NCBI RefSeq assembly: GCF_000964545.1
Contig: NZ_BBVD01000014.1
Span: forward strand, 1-64,000
DNA from: Comamonas thiooxydans
Lineage (GTDB): Bacteria; Pseudomonadota; Gammaproteobacteria; Burkholderiales; Burkholderiaceae_C
Length of the DNA: 64,000 bases
Direction: 5' to 3'
In this document: piece by piece, positions 41,517-51,142 of the stretch
Layout: every line of letters begins with the position of its first letter
Numbering within the stretch: position 1 is the first letter of the stretch
Notes under the pieces: generated by a model
The model's input: only the letters and a program-made list of their open reading frames with translations
What the model was told of the DNA's origin: nothing
The model's database searches: none
Translations under genes and position numbers: made by a program

Positions 41517-43463
41517 TTAACGGCCAACGGCCTGGATCACGCTGTCAAAAATGCCCTGAGCCACCTGCAGCATCTTGGCCGAGGCCTGGTAGGACTGCTG
41601 GTACTGCAGCAGCTTGGCGGCTTCTTCATCCAGATTGACGCCGGATACGGCGGTGCGATCGCCCTCCAGATTCTTGGCAATCGAGTCGGACAGCTTGGCT
41701 GCATAGGCCGCGCTTTGCGTGCGCGTGCCGATCTGCGCCATGGCGGTGGAAAAACCGTCGCTGAGCGTGGTCGCGCCATCGAAGATCACGGCGTCGCGAA
41801 GCGACAGGAAGGAGCTGGCATTGCCCGTATCCGAGCTGTAGAAGCTGTTGGGGCCGAAGCTCACGGTATCGCTGGTGGCACCATCCACCGCAGGCGTGCC
41901 GGTGAGGGTCACCTTGAGCCCCGGAGCCAGCTCGATGGCCTGCCCGGAGATATAAGCGCCTGTCGCGGCCACGCCGCTGGGGGCAGGCGTGATGGTATAG
42001 GTCATGCCGCCCGCCCCATCGGGAGCGAAAGACAGGGTGGTGCCCGCAGGAAAGGTAGAGGCATCGAAGCCTTTTTCCACCTTCAGGCTGGACATGCGGA
42101 CGGCCGCATCGCCCAGCGAGTTGATCTTGGCCGACACCGGATTGGCCACCGCCAGATCGTTGCCGGAATGCACCATGGTCTGAATATCGTGCGCCGCCGA
42201 TGCCACAGGACTGAACAGCACGGACTGGCCGGCCTGGCCATCGTTCTTGAGATCGAACTGCAGACCGTCGATCGTCATGCCGCGCAGATCCGTCAGATCG
42301 TTGAAGGCCGTGGTCTGGCCATCCGACAGGCGCACCACCTTGCCCTTGGGCGCATCGTTGCCGAAAACGATCTTGTAATCCGAAGCCTTGAGCGCGCTCG
42401 AGTCCTTGACCGTGACCGTGGGCGTATCGGGCTGTACCCATTGAGCACCCGTGGTGGAGCCCGTGGTCGTCATCGGAATATTGAACAGCGCCCCGCCTTT
42501 CTGACCCGACAAGGTCAGGCCCAGCTGGTTCTGCGTATTGAGCGTATCGCCGATCGAGATCACCATGCGCCCCAGCAGGTTGCGCCCCTCGCTCAGGTCG
42601 TTGTTCTGGAACTGCAGCAGACCGGCAATCTCGCCGCCGCCGGCCATGGCCGGAGTCAGCTCCACGGGCTGCCCGCCCTGCTGCTGGAAATACAGGCTCA
42701 TCTTGCCGCTGCCGGGGTACTGCGTGGACTCCTGCAGGCTGAGCTTGGCCGCGCTCTGCCCCAGCACCAGCGGCTGGCTGCCGCCCACGAACAGGCTGAT
42801 GGAGCCATCGCCGGCGTCGACCTGCGAGGTCTGCACGTATTTGTTGATGTCACGCACCAGCTGGTCGCGCTGATCGAGCAGGTCATTGGGCGTGTGGCCC
42901 GTGGCAATGGCGCTGCTGATCTGGCCGTTGAGCGCCGCCACCTGTTGGGACAGACTGTTGACCACATTCACGTCATTGCTCATCTGCTGGCGCGTGCTGT
43001 AGTCCATCTCGTCGAGCTGGGCCGAAGCCGAGCGAAAGCGCGCAGCCAGTTCGCTCATGCGCGTCAGCACCACCTGGCGTGCAGAAGAGTCGGTAGGAGC
43101 GCTGCTGACATCGGCAAACGCATTCATCATGTCGTTGATGGCCGCGCCCAGGCCGTTGGTTCCGCCGGAGAACACTTCCTGCAGCTGGTTGAGCGAGTTC
43201 GAGCGCGCGGAGTCTGCGGCACTGGCGGCGGTGGCCGCCGTGGCCTGACGGTTGAGCAGCTCGCTGAAGTTGCGCAAGATGGTCGCCACATCGGCGCCAT
43301 TGCCGATATAGCCATTGCCGATGTTCTGGCCCGCCGAGGTCTGGAAGGCCACGCTCTGGCGCGAATAGCCGGCGGTGTTGACGTTGGCGATGTTGTGCCC
43401 CGTGGTTTGCAGGGCGATCTGGTTGGCCATCAGGGCGCGCGCGCCCACGTTCAGAAGACTCAT
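41517..43463 (-). CDS. flgK: Hook-filament junction protein FlgK
   Basis: First hook-filament junction protein, 648 residues. It begins MSLLNVGARALMANQIALQTTGHNIANVNTAGYSRQ, the rod/hook family motif, and ends LDEEAAKLLQYQQSYQASAKMLQVAQGIFDSVIQA. The middle contains a large inserted region rich in Gly/Ser/Thr. ATG 43463 overlaps the flgJ stop by four bases. Confidence 0.95.
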   Translation of the reverse strand: MSLLNVGARALMANQIALQTTGHNIANVNTAGYSRQSVAFQTSAGQNIGNGYIGNGADVATILRNFSELLNRQATAATAASAADSARSNSLNQLQEVFSGGTNGLGAAINDMMNAFADVSSAPTDSSARQVVLTRMSELAARFRSASAQLDEMDYSTRQQMSNDVNVVNSLSQQVAALNGQISSAIATGHTPNDLLDQRDQLVRDINKYVQTSQVDAGDGSISLFVGGSQPLVLGQSAAKLSLQESTQYPGSGKMSLYFQQQGGQPVELTPAMAGGGEIAGLLQFQNNDLSEGRNLLGRMVISIGDTLNTQNQLGLTLSGQKGGALFNIPMTTTGSTTGAQWVQPDTPTVTVKDSSALKASDYKIVFGNDAPKGKVVRLSDGQTTAFNDLTDLRGMTIDGLQFDLKNDGQAGQSVLFSPVASAAHDIQTMVHSGNDLAVANPVSAKINSLGDAAVRMSSLKVEKGFDASTFPAGTTLSFAPDGAGGMTYTITPAPSGVAATGAYISGQAIELAPGLKVTLTGTPAVDGATSDTVSFGPNSFYSSDTGNASSFLSLRDAVIFDGATTLSDGFSTAMAQIGTRTQSAAYAAKLSDSIAKNLEGDRTAVSGVNLDEEAAKLLQYQQSYQASAKMLQVAQGIFDSVIQAVGR

Positions 43464-44488
43464 GACTGGTTCTCGGTGATCTTGTTGATCTGGGCGGCAC
43501 GGGCGCTGACGCCCAGACGGCTTGCGACATTGGCGCTGTTGTTGCCGGCGTTGGCGACGCTGACCTGGGCCACGCTCTGGATGGCGCGACTGAGCTTTTG
43601 CGCATAGGCCGGATCGGTGGCGTAGCCGGCCTTTTGCAGCTCGCTGGCATAGGCCTGGGCAGAGCCGGTCTGGGCCATGGCTTTTTCGTAGCGCGGGTTG
43701 CTGCCGATCAGGCGTGCGTAGTCGCGGAAGGACTCCTCGTAGGAGTCATAGGCGCGGAACTTGGCCGTCACCTTCTTGGGCGCGCCATTGATGTATTCGG
43801 TGGTCGTGACTTCGGCGACCTTGCCCGTCCAGCTGCCACCGGCCTTGATGCCGAACAGGTTGAACGAGTTGCTGCCGTCCTTGTTGCGGATCTCGCTCCT
43901 GCCCCAGCCCGTCTCGTGTCCGGCCTGGCCGATCATGTAGTGGGCCGGGATGCCGCTCTCGCTAGCCACACGCTGGGCCGCGCCGGTGTGCGCCGTCACG
44001 AAGTTGTCTCGCCCCTTGGGAGCCGGTGCATAGGCGTTGATCGATTGCGCAGCCTGGCTGCGGCTGCCGCTCCAGGCGCCGTTGCTGCCCACATTGCGCC
44101 AGGCGTTGCGGCTCAGGCTCAGTGTGGAAGGCACGGCAATTTCGGCGTCCTCGGCGGCGTCGACCCCCATGCTGCGCGCCAGCTGCTTGCTGATGGCATC
44201 GGTGAGACCGCCAGGCTGTCCCGCCATGGCCACCGAGAGCTGCTGATCCAGCAGATCGGTGCTGAGATTGCCCTGCGCGCTGTCGAGCAGACCGGACTTC
44301 ATGGTCGCCTCGCGCATGCTCTTGATCATCTCGCGCATGAACAGCGACTCGAGCTGCTTGGCCGTCTCGCGTGCAGCCTGCGGGCTGTTCTCGCCGGCAG
44401 CCGTCTTGAGAGCATTGAGCGAACGTGCATCGACAGCCAGAGCATTGCTGGCCGCCAGGGATGAAGAATGGGGCAATGACGTGCTCAT
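43460..44488 (-). CDS. flgJ: Flagellar rod assembly muramidase FlgJ
   Basis: Bifunctional rod cap and peptidoglycan hydrolase (342 residues). The N-terminal rod-binding domain has AKQLESLFMREMIKSMREATM; the C-terminal glucosaminidase-type domain has the catalytic glutamate in IGQAGHETGWGRSEIRN and NSFNLFGIKAGGSW, followed by FRAYDSYEESFRDYARLI. It overlaps flgI and flgK by four bases each, so three genes are coupled. Confidence 0.95.
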   Translation of the reverse strand: MSTSLPHSSSLAASNALAVDARSLNALKTAAGENSPQAARETAKQLESLFMREMIKSMREATMKSGLLDSAQGNLSTDLLDQQLSVAMAGQPGGLTDAISKQLARSMGVDAAEDAEIAVPSTLSLSRNAWRNVGSNGAWSGSRSQAAQSINAYAPAPKGRDNFVTAHTGAAQRVASESGIPAHYMIGQAGHETGWGRSEIRNKDGSNSFNLFGIKAGGSWTGKVAEVTTTEYINGAPKKVTAKFRAYDSYEESFRDYARLIGSNPRYEKAMAQTGSAQAYASELQKAGYATDPAYAQKLSRAIQSVAQVSVANAGNNSANVASRLGVSARAAQINKITENQS

Positions 44489-45642
44489 ATCACCTCCAGC
44501 TCGGCGTCCATGGCGCCCGCGGCCTTGATGGCCTGCAGGATGGCCAGCAGATCCTGGGGCGTGGCGCCCAGTGAATTCAGCGCCCGCACCACATCAGTGA
44601 GCTGGGGCGAATTGGGCATGTTGATGACCTTGCCGGGCTCCTGCTTGACCTGGATATCGGACTTCTGCGCCACCACGGTCTGCCCTTGAGAGAACGGTGC
44701 GGGCTGACTGATGACCGGCGTGGTGCTGATGGTGATGGACAGGTTGCCGTGCGCAATCGCGCAGGGGCCCAGGGTCACCGCCTGATTGAGCACGATGGAG
44801 CCGGTGCGGGCATTGATGACCACCTTGGCCGCCGGCTTGGAGGTCTCGATGGGCATCTCCTGAATCTCGGCGATCATGCGCACGCGCGAGCCCGGGTCAA
44901 TGGGTGCATTGACCTGCACCGTGCGGCCGTCCAATGCCATGGCCGTACCCGCTCCCATGCGCTGGTTGATGGCGCGAACCATCTTGTCGGCGGTCTGGAA
45001 GTCGGTCTGATTCAGGCCCAGCGTGATCGTGTTGCCCTGGTTGACGGGAGTGGGCACTGCACGCTCGACCTGCGCGCCCTGCGGCACGCGGCCCGCGTTC
45101 AGGTGATTGACCTGCACCTTGGAGCCGCCGGCCGCAGCCCCGGCACCGCCGACCACCACATTGCCCTGGGCCAGGGCATAGATCTCGCCGTCCGCGCCGC
45201 GCAGCGGTGTCGCCACCAGCGTGCCGCCCTTGAGCGACTTGGCATTGCCCATGGAGGAGACATTGATGTCTATGGCCTGACCGGGCTGTGCAAAGGCCGG
45301 AAGCTCGGCCGTGATGATCACCGCCGCCACATTCTTGAGCTGCAGCTGGGCCGCATTGCCCGTGGCCGGCAGGGCGATGCCCATCTGCTCCAGGTAATTG
45401 GCCAGCGCCTGCTTGGTGTAGGGCATCTGCGTGGTCTGGTCGCCCGTGCCGTCGAGGCCGACCACCAGACCGTAGCCTGTCAACTGGTTGCTGCGCACGC
45501 CCTGGATGGCGGCAACCTCCTTGATGCGTGTGGCATGCGCAGGCAGGGTGAGCCCGCTGGCGCCGAGGGCTGCGACCACCAGCAAGGCGGTGTGCGCAGG
45601 GCGCAGTGACAGGAGCGTGGACAGTACTTTCATACTGCCCAT
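44485..45642 (-). CDS. flgI: Flagellar P-ring protein FlgI
   Basis: Periplasmic P-ring subunit (385 residues; 382 if ATG 45633 is used). A signal peptide is evident (LLVVAALGASGLTLPAHA), followed by RIKEVAAIQGVRSNQLTGYGLVVGLDGTGDQ, VSSMGNAKSLKGGTLVATPL and SPQLTDVVRALNSLGATPQDL. Neither start has a strong ribosome-binding site. It lies 12 bases after flgH and overlaps flgJ. Confidence 0.95.
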   Translation of the reverse strand: MGSMKVLSTLLSLRPAHTALLVVAALGASGLTLPAHATRIKEVAAIQGVRSNQLTGYGLVVGLDGTGDQTTQMPYTKQALANYLEQMGIALPATGNAAQLQLKNVAAVIITAELPAFAQPGQAIDINVSSMGNAKSLKGGTLVATPLRGADGEIYALAQGNVVVGGAGAAAGGSKVQVNHLNAGRVPQGAQVERAVPTPVNQGNTITLGLNQTDFQTADKMVRAINQRMGAGTAMALDGRTVQVNAPIDPGSRVRMIAEIQEMPIETSKPAAKVVINARTGSIVLNQAVTLGPCAIAHGNLSITISTTPVISQPAPFSQGQTVVAQKSDIQVKQEPGKVINMPNSPQLTDVVRALNSLGATPQDLLAILQAIKAAGAMDAELEVI

Positions 45643-45653
45643 TCTCGGAAGAA

Positions 45654-46361
45654 TCAGAACGGCATAACGTTCAAAAAGAACCGGGACAACCAGCCAATTG
45701 ACTGGGCTTCACCTGCCTGGCCACGGCTGCGCGATTCGACGCGCAGATTGGCCACCTGGGTCGATGCCACGGTGCTGCCCGGACGCAGCGAGCGCGGGTC
45801 CACCGTGCCCGTGAAACGCAGCACATCGACGTTGTGATTGACGCCGATCTGCTTCTCGCCGGCAATCACCAGATGACCGTTGGGCAGCACATCGACCACG
45901 GTGGTGGCAATCGAGCCCGTGAAGGTATTGTTGCTGCTGGTGGCCCCAGAGCCCTTGAAGTCGTTCTTGCTCTCGGCCCCCAGGGTGAGCGCATCGGCCA
46001 CCGTCTTCTCGGCGCCGCCCCTGAGCAGCGGCAGCGAGGTGATGCCCGTGCTCAGCTCGTTGGCTCGCCCGACCTTGGAGTCCGTGCTCTGGCTGGCCGA
46101 AACGCGCTCGACGATCTGCACCGTCACCGAGTCGCCCACCATGCGGGCGCGCTGATCCTCGAACATGGGGCGGTAGCGGCTGGCGTTGAACAGGCTGCCA
46201 GTGGGCGCCTGGGCCGTCTGCTCGCGCGGCTGCAGCACGGGAGGTGCGGTGGATGGCATGTCCACGGGCGGCGGCGGATTGAGCGTGACGCAGCCCGACA
46301 CCAGCAGGGCCCCGGCGAGGGCGCAGAGCGGCGGGCAATGGGAAACAATGGCTTTGAACAT
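45654..46361 (-). CDS. flgH: Flagellar L-ring lipoprotein FlgH
   Basis: Outer-membrane L-ring lipoprotein (235 residues). The lipobox LLVSGC places the lipidated cysteine at residue 24. The mature part has GSLFNASRYRPMFEDQRARMVGDSVTVQIVE, GVNHNVDVLRFTGTVDPRSL and SIGWLSRFFLNVMPF, all typical. ATG 46361 places the signal peptide correctly; the longer in-frame extension to 46421 lacks family character. About 170 bases of spacer separate it from flgG. Confidence 0.95.
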   Translation of the reverse strand: MFKAIVSHCPPLCALAGALLVSGCVTLNPPPPVDMPSTAPPVLQPREQTAQAPTGSLFNASRYRPMFEDQRARMVGDSVTVQIVERVSASQSTDSKVGRANELSTGITSLPLLRGGAEKTVADALTLGAESKNDFKGSGATSSNNTFTGSIATTVVDVLPNGHLVIAGEKQIGVNHNVDVLRFTGTVDPRSLRPGSTVASTQVANLRVESRSRGQAGEAQSIGWLSRFFLNVMPF

Positions 46362-46424
46362 GGCGGCAAGTCCTTGGCAGTCAGGCGCTTCGCCCCTTGT
46401 GCCCTTGCGTGCGCGAGGCACGCT

Positions 46425-46525
46425 ATTGAAATCAGAGCTTTCAGCGCTTACTCCTAATGGAATTCAGTAATGAATTGATCTGAAAACCATAGGCATCAAG
46501 CGTAAGCTGCTCCTCAATACATGGT
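46425..46525. repeat. Degenerate ATAGC-type repeats between flgG and flgH
   Basis: The spacer holds GAGCTTTCAGCGCTTAC on one side and, on the minus strand, GAGCAGCTTACGCTTGATG followed by CCTATGG, both recalling the dispersed repeat with its GCTGCTTGCGCTTGATG core. The match is imperfect. The spacer has no gene and no obvious terminator. Confidence 0.4.
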
Positions 46526-46531
46526 GATCAA

Positions 46532-47314
46532 TCAGAGCTGTGCCAGCTTGGCCAGCATCTGGTCGGAGGTCTGGATCGCCTTGGAATTCATTTCGTAGGC
46601 GCGCTGCGTCTGGATCATGGTCACCAGCTCCTGGACCACGTTCACGTTCGAGGCTTCCAGATAACCCTGCTGAATCGTGCCCAGACCGTTGGTACCGGGC
46701 GTGCCCTGCTGGGGCTGGCCCGACGAAGCGGTCTCGACGTAGAGGTTCTGGCCGCGGGGCTCCAGGCCTGCGGCATTGATGAACTGGCTCATCGCGATAT
46801 TGCCCACCTGCTGCGGCGCAGCCTGGCCGGGCATGGTGACGCTGACCACGCCGTCATGGCTGATCGACACCTTGGTAGCCCCCTGCGGGATGGTGATGCC
46901 GTTGGCCACGGGCAGGCCGCTGGAGGTCACCAGCTGGCCCTGGGCATCGACCTCGAACGAACCGTCGCGGGTATAGGCAATCGTGCCGTCGGGCATGTTG
47001 ACTTCGAAGAAGCCGTTGCCGTTGATGGCCACATCCAGCGCATTGCTCGATTGCTGCAGGCTGCCCTGCAGAAAGTTGCGGCTGGTGGCCACGGTGCGCA
47101 CGCCCAGGCCCAGGTGCAGGCCAGTCGGCAGCTGATTCTGCTCGGTGGTCTGCGAACCCGACTGGCGCAGGTTCTGATAGATCAGATCCTCGAAGACCGC
47201 ATTCGCGCGCTTGTAGCCGGTGGTGGAGACGTTGGCCAGATTGTGCGAAATCACGTCCAGCTGCGTCTGCTGGGCTTCCATGCCGGTCTTGGCAATGAAC
47301 AGCGAATTGATCAT
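46532..47314 (-). CDS. flgG: Flagellar distal rod protein FlgG
   Basis: Distal rod protein (260 residues, the E. coli length). It begins SLFIAKTGMEAQQTQLDVISHNLANVSTTGYK and ends EASNVNVVQELVTMIQTQRAYEMNSKAIQTSDQML, both diagnostic. It is followed, after a repeat-filled spacer, by flgH and preceded by flgF with 18 bases between. Confidence 0.96.
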   Translation of the reverse strand: MINSLFIAKTGMEAQQTQLDVISHNLANVSTTGYKRANAVFEDLIYQNLRQSGSQTTEQNQLPTGLHLGLGVRTVATSRNFLQGSLQQSSNALDVAINGNGFFEVNMPDGTIAYTRDGSFEVDAQGQLVTSSGLPVANGITIPQGATKVSISHDGVVSVTMPGQAAPQQVGNIAMSQFINAAGLEPRGQNLYVETASSGQPQQGTPGTNGLGTIQQGYLEASNVNVVQELVTMIQTQRAYEMNSKAIQTSDQMLAKLAQL

Positions 47315-47332
47315 GACGTATTCCTTTGGCTA

Positions 47333-48073
47333 TCAGCCGTTCAAGCTCAGCAGCTGGCTGGCGGATTTATCATTGGTTTCAGCGGTCTGCAGCAGCTTCA
47401 TCTGCTGCTCGAACTGGCGCGAGGCCGCGATCATGCCGACCATGGTTTCGACGGAGTTCACATTCGATCCCTCGATCGAGCCCGACAGCAGGCGCGCTGT
47501 TTCATCATTGGGCAGCGCATCGCCCTGCGCCGCGCGGAAAAAGCCGTCATCGCCGCGCACCAGCGGCTCATCGACGGGCGGCGTGACCAGCTTGACGCGC
47601 CCCACGGCCACGGGTAGCTGGTTGCCCATCTTGGCAGTCAGCGTGCCGTCCGAACCCAGGGAGATCGTGGACTCTGGCGGTATGTCGATGGGCGCGCCGC
47701 CGTCGGAGAGCACGGCCTGGCCGTTGCTGTTGACCAGTTGCCCTTCGGGCGAGATCTCGAACACGCCGTTGCGCGTATAGGCTTCCTGGCCATCCAGGCC
47801 CTGCACGGCAAACCAGGCGCGGCCCATGGCCATGGCGTCCAGCGCACGGCCGGTGCGCTGGGCCGGGCCGGGAGTGTCTTGATAGCCGGAGGTGGCCTCC
47901 AGCGCAAACACGCGGGTGCCGGCCCCCGAACCCTGCAGCGGTACCGAACGGAAGGTGGACATCTCGGCCCTGAAGCCGTTGGTGCCCGCATTGGCCAGGT
48001 TGTGAGCCAGCACGGCCTGACGCTGGGCTGCCGCATTGGCCCCAGTCATCGACGTATAAATAATTTTGTCCAT
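47333..48073 (-). CDS. flgF: Flagellar proximal rod protein FlgF
   Basis: Proximal rod protein (246 residues). The N-terminus IIYTSMTGANAAAQRQAVLAHNLANAGTNGFR and the C-terminus SIEGSNVNSVETMVGMIAASRQFEQQMKLL are typical of FlgF. It lies between flgE and flgG in the standard order. Confidence 0.95.
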   Translation of the reverse strand: MDKIIYTSMTGANAAAQRQAVLAHNLANAGTNGFRAEMSTFRSVPLQGSGAGTRVFALEATSGYQDTPGPAQRTGRALDAMAMGRAWFAVQGLDGQEAYTRNGVFEISPEGQLVNSNGQAVLSDGGAPIDIPPESTISLGSDGTLTAKMGNQLPVAVGRVKLVTPPVDEPLVRGDDGFFRAAQGDALPNDETARLLSGSIEGSNVNSVETMVGMIAASRQFEQQMKLLQTAETNDKSASQLLSLNG

Positions 48074-48142
48074 GCTGACCTTCCTTCCGTCAAATCAATC
48101 GCCTTTGCAGCCCCGGCGCAAAGCGCCGCAGGGGCTTATCTG

Positions 48143-49411
48143 TTATCGCAGGTTCACGAGTGTGGAGAACACCTGATCCTGCGTCTTGATGGTCTGGGCG
48201 TTGGCTTGGTAGGAGCGCTGCGCCGTCATCATGTTGACCAGCTCGGCCGTCAGGTCCACGTTGGACTCTTCCAGCGCGCCCGACTGCAGCGAGCCGAAGG
48301 TGCCGGTCTGGGCCGAACCATTGAGCGCAGGGCCGGAGTCGGAGGTGGCAACCCATTTGTTGTTGCCGATGGAGCCCAGACCCTGGGTATTGGTGAATGC
48401 CGCCAGAGCGATCTGGCCTTCGGTGCGCGTGACACCGTTGGAGTAGGAAGCCACGATGGAGCCGTCGCGGCCCACATTGATGCCCGTCAGTGCGCCCGAG
48501 GTATAGCCGTCCTGCTTGAGGCTGCTGACGGCAAACTTGGTGCCGAACTGGGTCAGACCGCCGAAATCGAACGCGACATTGAAGGGCTGCAGGCCGTTGG
48601 GATTGGCCGTGCCGCCGCTGACGCTCAGATTCAGCGTGGTACCCGAACCTGTGGTCGGTGCATTGGGGGTGACGCTGGTGAGCTTGCCGCTCGCGTCGAA
48701 CACTGCCGTACCAATGGGCGTGGCCGTGGCATCGAGCGAGTTGAAGACATTCCAGGTGTTGCCTGTGGCGTCTTTCTCGAAATACAGATTGACCGGGATC
48801 GCCGTGCCCTGGGTGTCATACACATTCAGCGAGGTGCCATAGGTGGCACGAGGCGTGGCAGCGACAGGGGGCGTGGCTGTCGCGTCGCCGGCGGCCGCCG
48901 TGGCGCGTGCATCCAGATTCAGCTCCACATTCACCTTGGACGTCTGCTTGGCGGGAATCGGCTGCCCTGTGGGAAAGCTCATCGGCACAGGCGTGGCACC
49001 CGACTGGATCTTGCCGGTCGAAGGGTCCACCACATAGCCCATGACATTGTCGTTGTCCACGGTCTTGAGGTTGCCCTCCTTGTCCAGGCCGAAGTTGCCG
49101 GCGCGCGTGTAGGCGATGCTGCCGTCGCTTTGCTTGACGACGAAAAAGCCGTTGCCGTTGATGGCGATGTCAAGGTTGTTGCCCGTCGAAGTGATGGAGC
49201 CCTGCCTGAACTGCTGGGACACGGAGGCCACGTTGACGCCGATGCCGCTGCTCTGGCCGCTGGCCGAGCCGATGGCGCTGGCGACCATCTCGGCAAAGTC
49301 AGCGCGCGAGGCCTTGAAGCCCGTGGTGTTGGAGTTGGCGATGTTGTGGCCGATGACGTCCAGATTCTTGCTGGCGGCGTTCAAGCCGGAGAGACCTTGT
49401 TGAAAACCCAT
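48143..49411 (-). CDS. flgE: Flagellar hook protein FlgE
   Basis: Hook subunit (422 residues). The N-terminal motif GLSGLNAASKNLDVIGHNIANSNTTGFKASR and C-terminal ESNVDLTAELVNMMTAQRSYQANAQTIKTQDQV are characteristic; the central domains include YGTSLNVYDTQGTAIPVNLYF. It is preceded by the hook-capping protein gene flgD by 14 bases. Confidence 0.96.
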   Translation of the reverse strand: MGFQQGLSGLNAASKNLDVIGHNIANSNTTGFKASRADFAEMVASAIGSASGQSSGIGVNVASVSQQFRQGSITSTGNNLDIAINGNGFFVVKQSDGSIAYTRAGNFGLDKEGNLKTVDNDNVMGYVVDPSTGKIQSGATPVPMSFPTGQPIPAKQTSKVNVELNLDARATAAAGDATATPPVAATPRATYGTSLNVYDTQGTAIPVNLYFEKDATGNTWNVFNSLDATATPIGTAVFDASGKLTSVTPNAPTTGSGTTLNLSVSGGTANPNGLQPFNVAFDFGGLTQFGTKFAVSSLKQDGYTSGALTGINVGRDGSIVASYSNGVTRTEGQIALAAFTNTQGLGSIGNNKWVATSDSGPALNGSAQTGTFGSLQSGALEESNVDLTAELVNMMTAQRSYQANAQTIKTQDQVFSTLVNLR

Positions 49412-49425
49412 GATGTGTTCCTCAA

Positions 49426-50088
49426 TCAGTAAACGGCCTTGACGCCGGAATAAGCCACGCTGTCGCCGTTATCGAGCTCCAGCGACAAAGAGCCATTGGC
49501 CGAGCTGGTGGCAATCACGGCATGCGGCGCCAGCGGGGTGGATGCCACTGCGGTCGTGCCATTGGTGGCGACCACGCTGTAGCGCAGTTGCGAGGCATCG
49601 CCGCTGTATTTGTCCTTGCCATCCCAGGTGAAGTAGTTCCGTCCGGCAGCGCCGGCACCCAGGTCGATGGTGTCCACCAGCTCGCCGCTGGCCGTGGTGA
49701 TCTGGATCTTGACGCTGGCCGCCTGGTTTTCCAGATCGAAGGCAGCGGTATGCGTGCCATCGGCCGCCACGCCCAGGGTGTTGCCCTCGGTCAGCACCGT
49801 ACGACCGATCATGGAAGTGCCCTGCAGCACCTGCATGGCCGTGAACTGGCTGGACATGGAGGCCATGGTCTGGTTCAGCTGCTGAATACCGGTCACGGTG
49901 TTGATCTGCGCCATCTGCGAGGTCATTTCCGCGTTGTCCATGGGATTCATGGGGTCCTGGTTGTTGAGCTGGGCCACCAGCAGCTTGAGGAAACGGTCCT
50001 GCGCCTCGTTGGGGTTGGTCACCGCATTCTTGGTATTGCTGGTGGTGTTGGTCGTGGTGCCGTCCACGCTGCTTGCGCCGTAGATCAT
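49426..50088 (-). CDS. flgD: Hook-capping scaffold protein FlgD
   Basis: Hook-assembly cap (220 residues). The conserved N-terminal block AQDRFLKLLVAQLNNQDPMNPMDNAEMTSQMAQINTVTGIQQLN is present, followed by a FlgD-Ig/tudor-like part with YFTWDGKDKYSGDASQLRYSV. It lies between flgC and flgE as usual. Confidence 0.95.
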   Translation of the reverse strand: MIYGASSVDGTTTNTTSNTKNAVTNPNEAQDRFLKLLVAQLNNQDPMNPMDNAEMTSQMAQINTVTGIQQLNQTMASMSSQFTAMQVLQGTSMIGRTVLTEGNTLGVAADGTHTAAFDLENQAASVKIQITTASGELVDTIDLGAGAAGRNYFTWDGKDKYSGDASQLRYSVVATNGTTAVASTPLAPHAVIATSSANGSLSLELDNGDSVAYSGVKAVY

Positions 50089-50104
50089 GTGTGTGTTCCC
50101 GGGC

Positions 50105-50509
50105 TTACTGGCCCATTTGCAGAGTCTTGAGCAGCAGCGTCTTGGCCGTGTTCATGACTTCCACGTTGTTCTGATAGGAGCGCGAGGCCGAGATCATGTT
50201 GACCATCTCGTCCACGGCGCTCACGTTGGAATGGGTGACATAGCCCTCGCCATCGGCCAGCGGATTGCTGGGGTCGTGGATGCGGCGGCCGGGCGTGTTG
50301 TCCTCACTGATGGCATTGACCTTGACGCCCGCGCTGCCGTCGTTGCCCATGGGCACGGTCTGAAACACGACCTGGCGCGCCTTGTAGACGCTGCCATCGG
50401 GGCCGGCCACGGCATCGACGTTGGCCAGATTGGAGGCCACCACGTTCAGGCGCTGGGACTGGGCGCTGACCGCACTGCCCGAGATATTGAAGATGGAAAA
50501 CATGGACAT
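50105..50509 (-). CDS. flgC: Flagellar proximal rod protein FlgC
   Basis: Proximal rod protein (134 residues, normal length). It begins FNISGSAVSAQSQRLNVVASNLANVD and ends EMVNMISASRSYQNNVEVMNTAKTLLLKTLQMGQ, the family motifs. It is 17 bases after flgB. Confidence 0.96.
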   Translation of the reverse strand: MSMFSIFNISGSAVSAQSQRLNVVASNLANVDAVAGPDGSVYKARQVVFQTVPMGNDGSAGVKVNAISEDNTPGRRIHDPSNPLADGEGYVTHSNVSAVDEMVNMISASRSYQNNVEVMNTAKTLLLKTLQMGQ

Positions 50510-50525
50510 GGTTTAGCTCCTGGGC

Positions 50526-50939
50526 TTACTGGCCTTGAATGGCGCTGAGCATGGTCTTGGCCTGGCCGTTGATGAAGCGCAGCGTGGCTTCGTAGCGCAC
50601 GGAGTTGTCGACGAAATTGGCGCGCTCGCGATCCAGATCCACGGTGTTGTTGTCCAGGCTGGGCTGGGAATTGACCGAATAGCCGAGCTTGGCCTTGAGC
50701 GCCTCGTCCGACATCTGCGCCTGCAGCGGGATATGGCCTGCCGTCGTGACGCTGGCCTGGGTCAAGGGCTTGGGCCCGCTGGTCGCGGCCATCAAGGCTT
50801 CGCGGAAATTGAAGTCGCGCGCCACATAGCCAGGGGTGTCGGCATTGGCAATATTGCTGGCAATGGCGCGCTGGCGCTCGGCGCGCAAGAGCAGCGCCTC
50901 GCTTTGGAAGTCCAGTCGTTCGGTCATTTTGTTCAGCAT
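50526..50939 (-). CDS. flgB: Flagellar proximal rod protein FlgB
   Basis: Proximal rod protein (137 residues) with LDFQSEALLLRAERQRAIASNIANADTPGYVARDFNF at the N-terminus and VRYEATLRFINGQAKTMLSAIQ at the C-terminus. It opens the flgBCDEFGHIJKL operon and diverges from flgA. Confidence 0.96.
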   Translation of the reverse strand: MLNKMTERLDFQSEALLLRAERQRAIASNIANADTPGYVARDFNFREALMAATSGPKPLTQASVTTAGHIPLQAQMSDEALKAKLGYSVNSQPSLDNNTVDLDRERANFVDNSVRYEATLRFINGQAKTMLSAIQGQ

Positions 50940-51142
50940 TGCGGCCTCGCTTTCAGAATTCGGGGATGCCGGAGCCCACGGACTGCGGCATGCGAGGATT
51001 ATGAAAATCGGCAGCGCAAACTAAAGCGCGAAGAAAGCGGTATTGCGCTGGCTCTTCAAGCCATTGCGCAAGCCATGTCACGCCTATATTTGCCAGCATC
51101 GTCTGCAGCCCTGTGACTGCGGATACTTCAAAGGATTGATGC
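50940..51142. promoter_or_regulatory. Divergent control region flgB/flgA
   Basis: This 203-base gap must contain start signals for the long flg operon (minus) and flgAMN (plus). I could not assign a confident promoter or FlhDC site. Confidence 0.5.
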